Origin: JANQUM01 sp047630355
GTDB lineage: Bacteria > Bacteroidota > Bacteroidia > Cytophagales > Spirosomataceae
Assembly: GCA_047630355.1 (NCBI GenBank)
Contig: JBLHXN010000020.1
Span: 1-39,474, forward strand
DNA: 39,474 bases
Direction of reading: 5' to 3'
This document shows positions 32,401 through 39,474 of this stretch, piece after piece. Each line of letters begins with the position of its first letter. Positions within the stretch are counted from its first letter, which is position 1. Position numbers and translations under genes: made by a program. Below the pieces are notes generated by a model, which was not told the DNA's origin, ran no database searches, and saw only the letters and a list, made by a program, of their open reading frames with translations.

Positions 32401-35400
32401 TTTAAAGTTGGAGAGAGCCATTTCTCCGCCTCGTCTTTTGTGATTGCTTTTCTAGCAATATAATCTTCGACTTGGTCTCTTTCGATTTTTCCGAGTCCGA
32501 AATACTTACTTCTCGGATGAGCGTAATACATTCCGCTCACCGAAGAAGCAGGATACATCGCCAAAGATTCTGTTAGCTCCACGCCTATTTTCTCCTCCGC
32601 TCCCAACAGTTCGAATAGTGGAACTTTAAGAGTATGGTCAGGGCAAGCAGGATAGCCGGGAGCCGGGCGAATACCGTGGTATTTTTCTTTAATAAGTTCT
32701 TCGCTCGTAAGATTTTCTTCTTTTACGTAACCCCAATACTCCGTCCTTACTTTGTAGTGAAGCAGTTCGGTAAATGCTTCCGCAAAACGATCCGCCAAAG
32801 CTTTTACCATGATGCTGTTGTAGTCATCCAGTTCTTCAATAAACTTTTTGGCAATTTCATCGGCACCAAAAATAGAAACCGAAAATCCACCGCTGTAATC
32901 GGTTTTTTCGACAGTGATTGGAGCCACAAAGTCGGCTAAAGATATATTCGGAACACCTTCGGCTTTTTTACCTTGTTGTCTTAAATGTTCAAATTTAGCA
33001 ACAACCTCGTACCCATTTTCGGCGTACACATACTGCGTATCATCCTGTACGTTTGATTTCCAGAATCCGATTACGGCTTTAGCGGTAAACCATTTCTCAT
33101 CAACGATTTGCTTTAGCATCGCCTTAGCATCGTTGAGTAATTTTACCGCTTCAACTCCCACCACTTTATCCGTCAGTATTTTAGGATAACGCCCGTGCAA
33201 ATCCCACGACTGAAAGAACGGTGTCCAGTCAATATACTCGATAATTTCGGCTAAATCGTGGTCCTCAAAAACCTTTGTTCCCAAAAATTTAGGTTTGGTT
33301 GGTTCGTATGTTGTCCAATCAATCTGAAACTTATTTTTCCGGGCCTGAGCTATCGGGATGTATTTTTTTAGTTGCTTACGATTGTTATATTCATCACGGA
33401 ATTTATCGTAATCACTTTTGATATTTTCGATGTATTTTATCTTCGACGCTGACAACAGATTACTCGCAACGGGAACGGACTTAGAAGCATCCAAAACATG
33501 AACCACCGAACCAGAATAATGCGGGTCAATTTTCACGGCGGTATGCACCCGCGAAGTAGTTGCCCCACCAATTAAGAGCGGAATTTTCATTCCACGCTTT
33601 TCCATTTCTTTGGCAACATAAACCATTTCATCCAGCGATGGAGTAATCAGACCGCTCAATCCGATAACATCAACATTGTGCTCAATTGCGGCGTCCAAGA
33701 TTTTATCAGCTGGAATCATTACGCCTAAGTCAATGATTTCGTAGTTATTACAAGCCAATACCACACCAACAATGTTTTTTCCAATATCGTGGACATCGCC
33801 TTTGACAGTTGCCATCAAAATACGACCGTTGTTTGTACTGAGATCACCTGACAACTTTTTCTCTTCTTCCAGATACGGCAATAAATAAGCTACGGCTTTT
33901 TTCATTACCCGGGCAGATTTAACCACCTGTGGTAAAAACATTTTCCCCGCACCAAATAAATCACCCACAACGTTCATTCCGTCCATTAAAGGACCTTCAA
34001 TTACGTGCAGTGGCTTGTCGTATTTCTGTCTGGCTTCTTCAATATCATCGTCGATGAACTCAATGATACCTTTAATCAATGCGTGTTCTAATCGTTTTTC
34101 GACCGACTCTAATCGCCATTCCTGCGTTGCTTTTACTACTTCTCCCCGCTCCCCTTTGAGAGATTCCGCAATATCGAGCAAACGCTCCGTGGCGTCGTCC
34201 CGGCGATTAAACAGGACATCCTCAACCGCGTCAAGCACATTTTTCGGAATGCTGTCGTAGATTTCGAGCATGGTAGGATTCACGATTCCCATGTCCATTC
34301 CCGCTTTTCTACCGTGGTATAAAAACGAGGAGTGAATAGCTTCTCTTACAGTATCATTTCCCCGAAACGAGAAAGATACGTTACTTACGCCGCCACTAAT
34401 GTGAGCGTATGGTAAGTTCTCCCGCACCCACGTTGTTCCTTCAAAAAATGAAATGGCGTTGATACGGTGTTCCTCAATTCCGGTAGCAACAGGAAAAATA
34501 TTCAAGTCAAAAATAATGTCCTGCGGAGGGAAACCAACTTTGTTCACCAAAATATCGTACGACTTTTGGGCAATTTCTATTCTTCGGGCGGTTGTATCGG
34601 CTTGTCCGTCTTCGTCAAACGCCATCACAATTACCGCCGCTCCAAACTTTCTAATGGTATTCGCCTGATGAATAAACTCTTCTTCGCCAGCCTTAAGTGA
34701 GATAGAATTGACAATTGCTTTCCCTTGCACGCATTTAAGTCCTTCCAGAATAATTTCCCACTTTGACGAATCAATCATGATTGGAACCCGCGAAATATCA
34801 GGTTCAGCGGCAACGAGGTTGAGGAAAATTTTCATCGTCTCGACTCCGTCAAGCATTCCTTCGTCCATGTTAATATCAATGACGTTTGCTCCGCCTTCAA
34901 CTTGGTCACGGGCTACAGCCAATGCTTCCTCGTACTTTTCGTTTTTGATCAAACGCAAGAACTTACGCGAGCCCGTTACGTTGGTTCGTTCACCGATATT
35001 TATAAAACCGATTTCATTCGTTAACGTTAATGGTTCGAGACCGCTCAATCTTAACAGCGGCTTTGGTTCGGATTTTACGCGGGGTTTATATTCAGCAGCA
35101 ATTCTGGCAAATTCCCGAATATGATCCGGTGTGGTACCGCAGCAACCACCCAAAATATTAACGTAACCTTCCTCCATAAATTCACGGACTTGACGTCCCA
35201 TAAATTCAGGTGATTCGTCGTATTGACCCATTTCGTTAGGCAATCCCGCGTTCGGGTAGACGCTAATAAAATTACTCGAAACCCGCGATAATTCAGCCAA
35301 ATAAGGCTTCATTGCTCTTGCTCCTAATGCACAGTTTAAACCGACTGAAAGTAAGTTTCCGTGACCTACAGAATTATAAAAGGCTTCCGAGGTTTGTCCG

Positions 35401-36071
35401 GTAAGCGTTCGTCCTGACTGATCGGTAATTGTACCTGATACCATAATTGGCATCTCAAAATCAGCATTATCTTTCTGTTTATCTTCAATTAACTCCTGAA
35501 CTGCGAATAACGCCGCTTTTGCGTTCAGCGTATCAGTTACCGTTTCTATGAGGAGAGCATCCGCTCCGCCATCAATCAAAGCAGTGGCTTGCTGTTTAAA
35601 AGCAACCTTTAACTCGTCAAAAGTAATATTCCGGAAACCGGGATTATTCACATCTGGCGAAAGGGAAGCCATTTTTGTGGTTGGTCCCATAGAGCCAATT
35701 ACAAAACGCGGTTTGTCAGGATTCTTAGCGGTCATTTTATCCGCCGCTATTCGAGCAATTTTTGCACCTTCATAATTGATTTCATAGACTAATTCTTCCA
35801 TGAAATAATCCGCCTGAGCCACGGTTGTTCCACTAAATGTATTTGTCTCAATAAGATCAGAGCCCGCCTCCAAGTATTCAGTATGAATGGCTTCGATTAT
35901 ATCGGGGCGAGTGAGTGAGAGTAAGTCGTTATTTCCCTTTATGTCGTGCGGGAAATCTTTGAACCGTTCACCCCGATAATCCTCGTCCGTTAAGTTATAT
36001 CGCTGTATCATGGTACCCATCGCACCATCTAAAATTAAGATTCGTTCTTTTAAAACTTCTTCTAACGTCAT
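32394..36071 (-). CDS. metH: Cobalamin-dependent methionine synthase
   Basis: Transfers the methyl group of 5-methyltetrahydrofolate to homocysteine via methylcobalamin. At 1225 residues it is full length, with all four modules. The homocysteine domain has zinc Cys in GLNCALGARAM and LGGCCGTTPDH. The pterin domain has FINIGERTNVTGSRKF. The cobalamin module has a cap and the ligand motif VKGDVHDIGKN near residue 750, GLSGLITPSLDEM and GGATTSRVHTAVK. The C-terminal reactivation domain binds S-adenosylmethionine (RPAPGYPACPDHT, SVSGMYYAHPRSKYF). The start is ATG 36071. It needs a B12 supply; no cobalamin riboswitch is visible in the 140-base upstream region. That region instead has TAGATA-type palindromes shared with the divergent Lrp/AsnC gene. 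The 3' end overlaps the hydroxyacid dehydrogenase gene by 7 bases. Confidence 0.97.
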   Translation of the reverse strand: MTLEEVLKERILILDGAMGTMIQRYNLTDEDYRGERFKDFPHDIKGNNDLLSLTRPDIIEAIHTEYLEAGSDLIETNTFSGTTVAQADYFMEELVYEINYEGAKIARIAADKMTAKNPDKPRFVIGSMGPTTKMASLSPDVNNPGFRNITFDELKVAFKQQATALIDGGADALLIETVTDTLNAKAALFAVQELIEDKQKDNADFEMPIMVSGTITDQSGRTLTGQTSEAFYNSVGHGNLLSVGLNCALGARAMKPYLAELSRVSSNFISVYPNAGLPNEMGQYDESPEFMGRQVREFMEEGYVNILGGCCGTTPDHIREFARIAAEYKPRVKSEPKPLLRLSGLEPLTLTNEIGFINIGERTNVTGSRKFLRLIKNEKYEEALAVARDQVEGGANVIDINMDEGMLDGVETMKIFLNLVAAEPDISRVPIMIDSSKWEIILEGLKCVQGKAIVNSISLKAGEEEFIHQANTIRKFGAAVIVMAFDEDGQADTTARRIEIAQKSYDILVNKVGFPPQDIIFDLNIFPVATGIEEHRINAISFFEGTTWVRENLPYAHISGGVSNVSFSFRGNDTVREAIHSSFLYHGRKAGMDMGIVNPTMLEIYDSIPKNVLDAVEDVLFNRRDDATERLLDIAESLKGERGEVVKATQEWRLESVEKRLEHALIKGIIEFIDDDIEEARQKYDKPLHVIEGPLMDGMNVVGDLFGAGKMFLPQVVKSARVMKKAVAYLLPYLEEEKKLSGDLSTNNGRILMATVKGDVHDIGKNIVGVVLACNNYEIIDLGVMIPADKILDAAIEHNVDVIGLSGLITPSLDEMVYVAKEMEKRGMKIPLLIGGATTSRVHTAVKIDPHYSGSVVHVLDASKSVPVASNLLSASKIKYIENIKSDYDKFRDEYNNRKQLKKYIPIAQARKNKFQIDWTTYEPTKPKFLGTKVFEDHDLAEIIEYIDWTPFFQSWDLHGRYPKILTDKVVGVEAVKLLNDAKAMLKQIVDEKWFTAKAVIGFWKSNVQDDTQYVYAENGYEVVAKFEHLRQQGKKAEGVPNISLADFVAPITVEKTDYSGGFSVSIFGADEIAKKFIEELDDYNSIMVKALADRFAEAFTELLHYKVRTEYWGYVKEENLTSEELIKEKYHGIRPAPGYPACPDHTLKVPLFELLGAEEKIGVELTESLAMYPASSVSGMYYAHPRSKYFGLGKIERDQVEDYIARKAITKDEAEKWLSPTLNY

Positions 36072-36092
36072 TTACGCTTATTTTTGAAAATA

Positions 36093-36100
36093 CAAATATA
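36093..36100 (-). promoter_or_regulatory. Possible -7 box of metH
   Basis: Read on the minus strand this is TATATTTG, matching TAnnTTTG, 21 bases before the metH start. The nearest TTG upstream lies at 23 bases (36126 down to 36124), longer than usual. The left TAGATA site (36108-36113) would fall between the two boxes. Confidence 0.4.
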
Positions 36101-36107
36101 ATAATTG

Positions 36108-36185
36108 TAGATAAATAATACACCAATTCCTGATTTTATAGATAAAATATCTACAAAAAGTCATTTTTGCTTATATTATTATCTA
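36108..36185. promoter_or_regulatory. Symmetric TAGATA/TATCTA operator array, metH-Lrp
   Basis: Three sites lie in the metH / Lrp-type intergenic region: TAGATA (36108-36113), the perfect palindrome TAGATA-AAA-TATCTA (36139-36153), and TATCTA (36180-36185). The outer sites face each other and their centres are 35.5 and 36.5 bases from the centre of the palindrome, so the whole array is nearly symmetric. The outer sites overlap or adjoin the proposed -7 boxes of the two divergent genes. This is the layout expected for an octameric Lrp/AsnC protein that wraps DNA and controls both genes. Confidence 0.6.
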
Positions 36186-36191
36186 TTTTTG
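36184..36191 (+). promoter_or_regulatory. Possible -7 box of the Lrp/AsnC gene
   Basis: TATTTTTG matches TAnnTTTG and ends 20 bases before the ATG at 36212. Its first two bases are shared with the right TATCTA site, so a bound regulator would block it. No TTG at proper -33 distance. Confidence 0.4.
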
Positions 36192-36211
36192 TTCAATAAC
36201 ACCCCTTAAAA

Positions 36212-36676
36212 ATGATAGTAAAACTTGACGATACCGATAAGCTCATTATTAAATTCTTGCAGGAAGATGCTAAACTCACCACGAAAGAGTTGGCAAATCG
36301 CCTCAACTTGTCCGCTACGCCCGTCTATGAGCGAATTAAACGGCTTGAAAATGAGCAGGTTATTAAGAAATACGTAGCTTTAGTTGACCGCGAAAAAATT
36401 GGAATGAATCTGATGGTCTTGTGCAATATTCGGTTAAAAGAACACGCTCGCGAAGCGGGAATGGGCTTTGTACAATCTATTTCGGCGATGGACGAAGTGG
36501 TAGAATGCCTCAATATTTCGGGAGATTACGACTTCATGATTAAAGTTGTGGTGCCCGACATGCGAACGTATCAACAGTTTATCATGAATAAACTGGCTTC
36601 GCTCAATAATATTGGCAGCACACAAAGTATATTTGTCATGGGCGAAGTCAAAAACGAAACGGCATATAGCTGTTAG
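36212..36676 (+). CDS. Lrp/AsnC family transcriptional regulator
   Basis: A 154-residue regulator with the family's two domains: an N-terminal winged helix-turn-helix (LDDTDKLIIKFLQEDAKLTT, then ELANRLNLSATPVYERIKRL, with the recognition helix around SATPVYERI) and a C-terminal RAM domain (VALVDREKIGMNLMVLCNIR, ISGDYDFMIKVVVPDMRTYQ, then the NIGSTQSIFVMGEVK strand) that binds amino acids and mediates oligomers. The GDYD and the helix that follows are typical. The start is ATG 36212. It is divergent from metH across 140 bases containing an unusual symmetric operator array, so it probably regulates itself and metH, perhaps sensing methionine or another amino acid. That link is an inference from position. 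Confidence 0.92.
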   Translation: MIVKLDDTDKLIIKFLQEDAKLTTKELANRLNLSATPVYERIKRLENEQVIKKYVALVDREKIGMNLMVLCNIRLKEHAREAGMGFVQSISAMDEVVECLNISGDYDFMIKVVVPDMRTYQQFIMNKLASLNNIGSTQSIFVMGEVKNETAYSC

Positions 36677-36927
36677 GGTTTTGATTTACAGAATTAAGGC
36701 TGGAGTCGTGTCAGCCTGAGCCTGTCGAAGGCAGCCAAGAATAATAACTGGATACCCTCCGGCAAGCCGAGTAACGTTTGCTCAGGATGCATTACGTAAA
36801 TTACGTTTAAAGTTACAGTACAACCTGAGACCGTTGGAATTAAAGTTTATATCTTCACAAACCTACGAACCCTCAAGTAATCTTACTTGTTTTAAAACCT
36901 AAATAAACACAACAACTTATAAATCTC
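36677..36927. other. Intergenic spacer with repeat-like hairpins
   Basis: No gene is visible in these 251 bases. At about 36700-36738 GGCTG can pair with CAGCC of either of two copies downstream. This segment contains TGAGCCTGTCGAAGG, a word that resembles a short dispersed repeat seen in many bacterial genomes (recalled, not checked). Near 36751-36765 CTCCGGCAAGCCGAG is a short imperfect hairpin. No open frame with coding character was found. Confidence 0.5.
36874..36889. promoter_or_regulatory. 16-bp palindrome upstream of the M42 peptidase gene
   Basis: CAAGTAA-TC-TTACTTG is a perfect inverted repeat of two 7-base arms, 38 bases before the ATG at 36928. It is a candidate operator. The 2-base loop is too tight for a good RNA hairpin. 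Confidence 0.45.
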
Positions 36928-37998
36928 ATGGAAAAAAATATTGAATTTCTTTACAAATACCTTGATAACGCTTCTCCAACCGGATTTGAATCATCAGGAC
37001 AGCAGATTTGGCTGGATTATCTAAAGCCTTACATTGACGAAAAAATAACGGACGTTTACGGTTCGGCAGTTGGGGTAATCAACCCCGGCAAAGAATATAA
37101 AGTAGTAATTGAAGCCCACTCCGACGAGATTTCGTGGTTCGTGAATTACATTGACGATAACGGTTATATCTACGTTTGTCGCAACGGTGGTTCAGATCAT
37201 CAGATTGCCCCAAGTATGCGGGTAAACATTCATACCCGTAAGCACGGCATCGTTCCCGGCGTATTCGGTTGGCCAGCAATCCACGTCCGTCAAAGCGACA
37301 AAGAAGAAACGCCGACGATGAAAAATATCTTTATTGACATCGGAGCAGAAAGTAAAAAAGAAGTTGAAGAAATGGGCGTTACCGTGGGCTGCGTCATTAC
37401 GTTTGTGGACGGGCTGATGGAACTCAACAAAAATTACTACACCGGACGAGCGTTAGACAACCGCATGGGTGGATTTATCATTGCCGAAGTGGCACGGAAA
37501 CTGAAAGAAAACAAAGTTGAATTGCCGTTTACACTTTATATCGTGAATGCGGTTCAGGAAGAAATCGGACTTCGTGGAGCGGAAATGATCAGCCGTCGTT
37601 TGAAGCCCGACGTGGCAATTGTAACCGACGTAACGCACGATACGCAATCACCGATGTACAACAAAAAAACAAGCGGAGATTTAAAATGCGGAAGAGGACC
37701 AGTTCTCTCTTACGCACCCGCTGTGCAGAATAATTTGTTGGACTTTATTATTGATACTGCGGACGAGAAGAAAATTGCGTTTCAGCGTCAGGCATCCAGC
37801 CGTTCGACCGGAACCGATACCGATGCATTTGCTTACTCCGCTGAAGGCGTTGCCTCCGCGTTGATTTCGTTGCCTTTGAAGTACATGCACACCACCGTTG
37901 AAACCGTTCACAAAGCCGACGTGCAAGGTTGCATTGATTTGTACTACGAAGTCTTAACGAGCTTGAAAGCAGGAACTGATTTTGGGTATTTAAACTAA
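36928..37998 (+). CDS. M42 family metallo-aminopeptidase
   Basis: A 356-residue cytoplasmic zinc/cobalt aminopeptidase of family M42 (glutamyl aminopeptidase / tetrahedral TET type). The metal and catalytic residues are in place: His in VIEAHSDEISW, bridging Asp in GRALDNRMGG, the Glu pair in VNAVQEEIGLRGA, Asp in AIVTDVTHDT, and the final His in PLKYMHTTVETVH. The family removes N-terminal residues from peptides and forms large hollow dodecamers. The start is ATG 36928. The upstream region has a 16-bp palindrome and the gene is followed by a perfect 14-bp hairpin. Confidence 0.94.
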   Translation: MEKNIEFLYKYLDNASPTGFESSGQQIWLDYLKPYIDEKITDVYGSAVGVINPGKEYKVVIEAHSDEISWFVNYIDDNGYIYVCRNGGSDHQIAPSMRVNIHTRKHGIVPGVFGWPAIHVRQSDKEETPTMKNIFIDIGAESKKEVEEMGVTVGCVITFVDGLMELNKNYYTGRALDNRMGGFIIAEVARKLKENKVELPFTLYIVNAVQEEIGLRGAEMISRRLKPDVAIVTDVTHDTQSPMYNKKTSGDLKCGRGPVLSYAPAVQNNLLDFIIDTADEKKIAFQRQASSRSTGTDTDAFAYSAEGVASALISLPLKYMHTTVETVHKADVQGCIDLYYEVLTSLKAGTDFGYLN

Positions 37999-38006
37999 GC
38001 ACTTAT

Positions 38007-38046
38007 TAGCCGTTTGTAAATGTTTTTTTTCGTTTACAAACGGCTA
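38007..38046 (+). terminator. 14-bp perfect hairpin after the M42 gene, T-run in loop
   Basis: TAGCCGTTTGTAAA (38007-38020) and TTTACAAACGGCTA (38033-38046) are exact reverse complements with a 12-base loop containing eight Ts. It begins 8 bases after the stop codon. The T-run sits in the loop and not after the stem, so termination is likely but the design is unusual. Confidence 0.6.
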
Positions 38047-38151
38047 TACACTGTGATTTAAGAAAAAAACATTAATCCAATATGATAAGCACTTTGCGAA
38101 ATCAAAAACGGTCTTTATATAGCGGGCTAATGTAATTGCAATAACCCAACC

Positions 38152-38161
38152 GTTACCACCA
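38152..38161. repeat. Left flank repeats of the 38170 gene
   Basis: GTTACCACCA here is the reverse complement of TGGTGGTAAC at 38724-38733 on the other side of the gene. In addition, TTTATATAGC at 38114-38123 is repeated directly at 38736-38745. The repeats bracket the gene at 38170-38718. Confidence 0.5.
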
Positions 38162-38169
38162 ATGCAAAA

Positions 38170-38718
38170 ATGACGCGACTAATAACTATATCGACTTTCA
38201 TTTTACTGACAAGTAACTTCTTATTTGGTCAGACTACAGACTCTTTGGTCAAAGACATTCGGTCAAAATATATAGAGATAAAAGCCAACCTTGAGTCTTA
38301 CGATACGACAATGGTTGAAATTTGGGACGAATCGACTGAAGGTGGTCAAGGTACCGCCTATTATGACAATGGACACTTGAAATTAATTGAAGTTATTTGG
38401 TTCGGCGAGATGGGCAAAAATCAAATAGAATACTACTTCAATGATGGAGAATTAATATTCGCATTTGACCAGGACTTTTATTACAATCGACCGATTTATT
38501 GGGACAAAAAAACTGCCAAAGAAAATGGAGATAATGAAGCCTTTTGCTCTAAAAAAACAACAGTTAAAGAAGACAGATATTATTTTAATAACGAGAAGCT
38601 TTTTCTATGGCTTAATAATGATAAACAAGAACAAGACTTGACTATGGGGACTAACTCAATTGTCGGACAAGGATTAATTACTCATTGCTCTAAAATGAAA
38701 GACGAATTGAAAAAATAA
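38170..38718 (+). CDS. Secreted protein of unknown function
   Basis: A 182-residue protein with a signal peptide (MTRLITISTFILLTSNFLFG) and a predicted cut before QTTDSLV. The mature part is rich in Asp, Lys and aromatic residues and has YYDNGHLKLIEVIWFGEMGK and YYFNDGELIFAFDQDFYYN, which suggest beta strands with a repeated Y-x-D/N-G-x-L pattern like MORN-type or YwqK-type antitoxin-like repeats. It has two Cys. I know no family name for it. It lies alone between two spacers and is bracketed by short repeats, so it may be a cassette-like gene. The start is ATG 38170; an ATG at 38162 in another frame ends at once. Confidence 0.75.
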   Translation: MTRLITISTFILLTSNFLFGQTTDSLVKDIRSKYIEIKANLESYDTTMVEIWDESTEGGQGTAYYDNGHLKLIEVIWFGEMGKNQIEYYFNDGELIFAFDQDFYYNRPIYWDKKTAKENGDNEAFCSKKTTVKEDRYYFNNEKLFLWLNNDKQEQDLTMGTNSIVGQGLITHCSKMKDELKK

Positions 38719-38723
38719 CCACA

Positions 38724-38733
38724 TGGTGGTAAC
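38724..38733. repeat. Right flank repeats of the 38170 gene
   Basis: TGGTGGTAAC mirrors GTTACCACCA at 38152-38161; three bases later TTTATATAGC (38736-38745) repeats the copy at 38114-38123. Confidence 0.5.
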
Positions 38734-38793
38734 AATTTATATAGCAAATAGAGCTTAGTGGTTAACGAAAGTTAAGTGCTCTTTACAAACACC

Positions 38794-38812
38794 GCCAAAT
38801 CATTGATTTGGC
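38794..38812 (+). terminator. Palindromic hairpin followed by TTTT
   Basis: GCCAAATCA-T-TGATTTGGC is a perfect palindrome followed by TTTT. In RNA it would form a stem GCCAAAT/ATTTGGC with loop CATTG, a plausible intrinsic terminator for the 38170 gene. The rest of the spacer 38719-38965 shows no coding frame. Confidence 0.45.
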
Positions 38813-38965
38813 TTTTAAGAATGAATAAATTAGAAACAAAATACAACGCTTTGGCTCAGTGCAAACCCGAAAGTTTATCGCTTTCTACTGCCCTACTTGC
38901 CATATACTAAACGTTCGGCATCATTGTAAAGACACCGTAACTCAACAGGCAACTCGACAGAAAAA

Positions 38966-39474
38966 ATGATTACAAAAGAAACAGAAGAACTAAACGCTAT
39001 TATTAAGAAACTTAAATTAGAATTAAGTGGCGTTAAAAGTAAACTGGCCTTCCAAAATAAAGAAAAAGAAAAGCGGGCAGTGGAATTGGGCATTGCCAAT
39101 AAAAACTTAGTCTTTGAAAATGAAGAGAAAGAAAAACGGGCAGCAGAGTTAATCGTTGCTCAATATGCCCGAAGTTTGATTGAAGCTAGTTTAGACCCGC
39201 TTGCTACTATCAGTGTCGAGGGAAAGATTTTAGATGTGAACGAGGCATCGGTAAAAATTACGGGTATTCTTCGGGAAAAGTTGATCAACACAGATTTCTC
39301 CAGTTATTTTACAGAGCCGACAAAAGCACAGGAAGGTTATCGTCAGGTTTTTGAAAAAGGTTTTGTGACAGATTATCCACTAACGGTAAAACATAGGAAC
39401 GGTAATCTTACTGATGTATTATACAATGCTTCCGTTCATAAAGATGATAAAGGCAATGTGCTTGGAGTTTTTGC
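38966..39474 (+). CDS. PAS-domain signalling protein (likely sensor kinase), 5' part
   Basis: The frame is open from ATG 38966 to the window end (169 complete codons), so the gene is cut off. Residues about 1-70 form a coiled coil with a 21-residue (three-heptad) repeat: FQNKEKEKRAVELGIANKNL starting at residue 29 and FENEEKEKRAAELIVAQ starting at residue 50. A PAS domain follows (about 70-169): YARSLIEASLDPLATIS, GKILDVNEASVKITG, TDFSSYFTEPTKAQEGYRQV, FVTDYPLTVKHRNGNL and TDVLYNASVHKDDKGNVLGV. Proteins with this head usually continue into more PAS domains and a histidine kinase module, which cannot be seen here. There is no membrane segment so far, so it is probably cytoplasmic. Confidence 0.88.
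   Translation, partial: MITKETEELNAIIKKLKLELSGVKSKLAFQNKEKEKRAVELGIANKNLVFENEEKEKRAAELIVAQYARSLIEASLDPLATISVEGKILDVNEASVKITGILREKLINTDFSSYFTEPTKAQEGYRQVFEKGFVTDYPLTVKHRNGNLTDVLYNASVHKDDKGNVLGVF

Noticed and set aside
34708..35124. Open frame of 138 codons opposite metH
   Set aside because: Antisense of the conserved pterin-binding region; the protein is Ser/Pro-rich without motifs, a shadow of metH codons.
36072..36211. Cobalamin riboswitch before metH
   Set aside because: The intergenic region is only 140 bases, very AT-rich, and lacks the conserved B12-box; a cobalamin riboswitch needs about 200 bases.
36212..36676. AsnC proper (regulator of asparagine synthetase)
   Set aside because: The protein is a generic Lrp/AsnC member; with metH divergent and no asparagine gene nearby, a specific name is not justified.
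38101..38750. Integron attC cassette around the 38170 gene
   Set aside because: The flank repeats do not show the attC core sites (RYYYAAC / GTTRRRY with paired inner arms) and no integron integrase is present; only a looser cassette idea is kept.
1..39474. CRISPR array or defence island
   Set aside because: No regularly spaced repeats of 20-50 bases and no cas, restriction or retron-like genes were seen.

Overview
The window looks like chromosome of an aerobic, Gram-negative member of the Bacteroidota, most likely of the Cytophagales. Support comes from family-level features: a short primary sigma factor without a long region 1.1, promoters of the TTTG-N19-TAnnTTTG type, almost no Shine-Dalgarno sequences, Bacteroidota-specific outer-membrane families (Porin_10-like, DUF5723-like), a START-like domain protein, LPS genes (LptF/G-type permease, lpxK), menaquinone genes (menD, menC) and oxygen-dependent hemF. 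The species cannot be named from the sequence alone.

Layout. 1-8435: the end of a START-like gene, an LptF/LptG permease, rpsO-pnp-rpoD, menD, a TPR lipoprotein (minus strand) and a small conserved-looking protein. 8472-10609: tRNA-Leu(GAG) followed by about 2 kb of decayed integrated element. The element is bounded by a 15-bp repeat of the tRNA 3' end and carries remnants of a tyrosine integrase, a small unknown gene and an HTH regulator. 10614-18390: a DUF5723-like outer-membrane protein, a circularly permuted ATP-grasp enzyme with a small partner, a putative porin, lpxK, menC and ybeY. 18459-24821: tRNA-Ala(GGC), hisC, hemF, msrB, a PhoD-like phosphatase, and lysA overlapping a Gfo/Idh/MocA oxidoreductase. 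24824-28231: two pseudogenes (a secreted protein and a GMC oxidoreductase) around a sugar nucleotidyltransferase. 28228-36676: an HI0933-type flavoprotein, a tyrosine-recombinase-like protein lacking several catalytic residues, pdxA, a 2-hydroxyacid dehydrogenase, metH and a divergent Lrp/AsnC regulator. 36677-39474: a repeat-bearing spacer, an M42 peptidase, a secreted hypothetical protein flanked by short repeats, and the start of a PAS-domain signalling protein cut by the window edge.

How the genes work together. Most are core metabolism and envelope genes in short transcription units: respiratory quinone (menD, menC), haem (hemF), lysine and wall precursor (lysA), histidine (hisC), pyridoxal phosphate (pdxA), methionine and folate (metH with a likely Lrp-type regulator), RNA turnover and translation (pnp, rpsO, ybeY). 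The chromosome is tightly packed: five convergent pairs overlap at their 3' ends. Gene decay is also clear, with five recognisable broken genes in 39 kb.

No defence locus, CRISPR array or obvious large new system is visible. The observations most worth following are the tRNA-Leu element, the palindromic operator array between metH and the Lrp-type gene, the recombinase-like protein with substituted catalytic residues, the orphan permuted ATP-grasp pair, the perfect palindrome over the tRNA-Leu promoter, and the Trp-codon pattern of stops in the GMC pseudogene.
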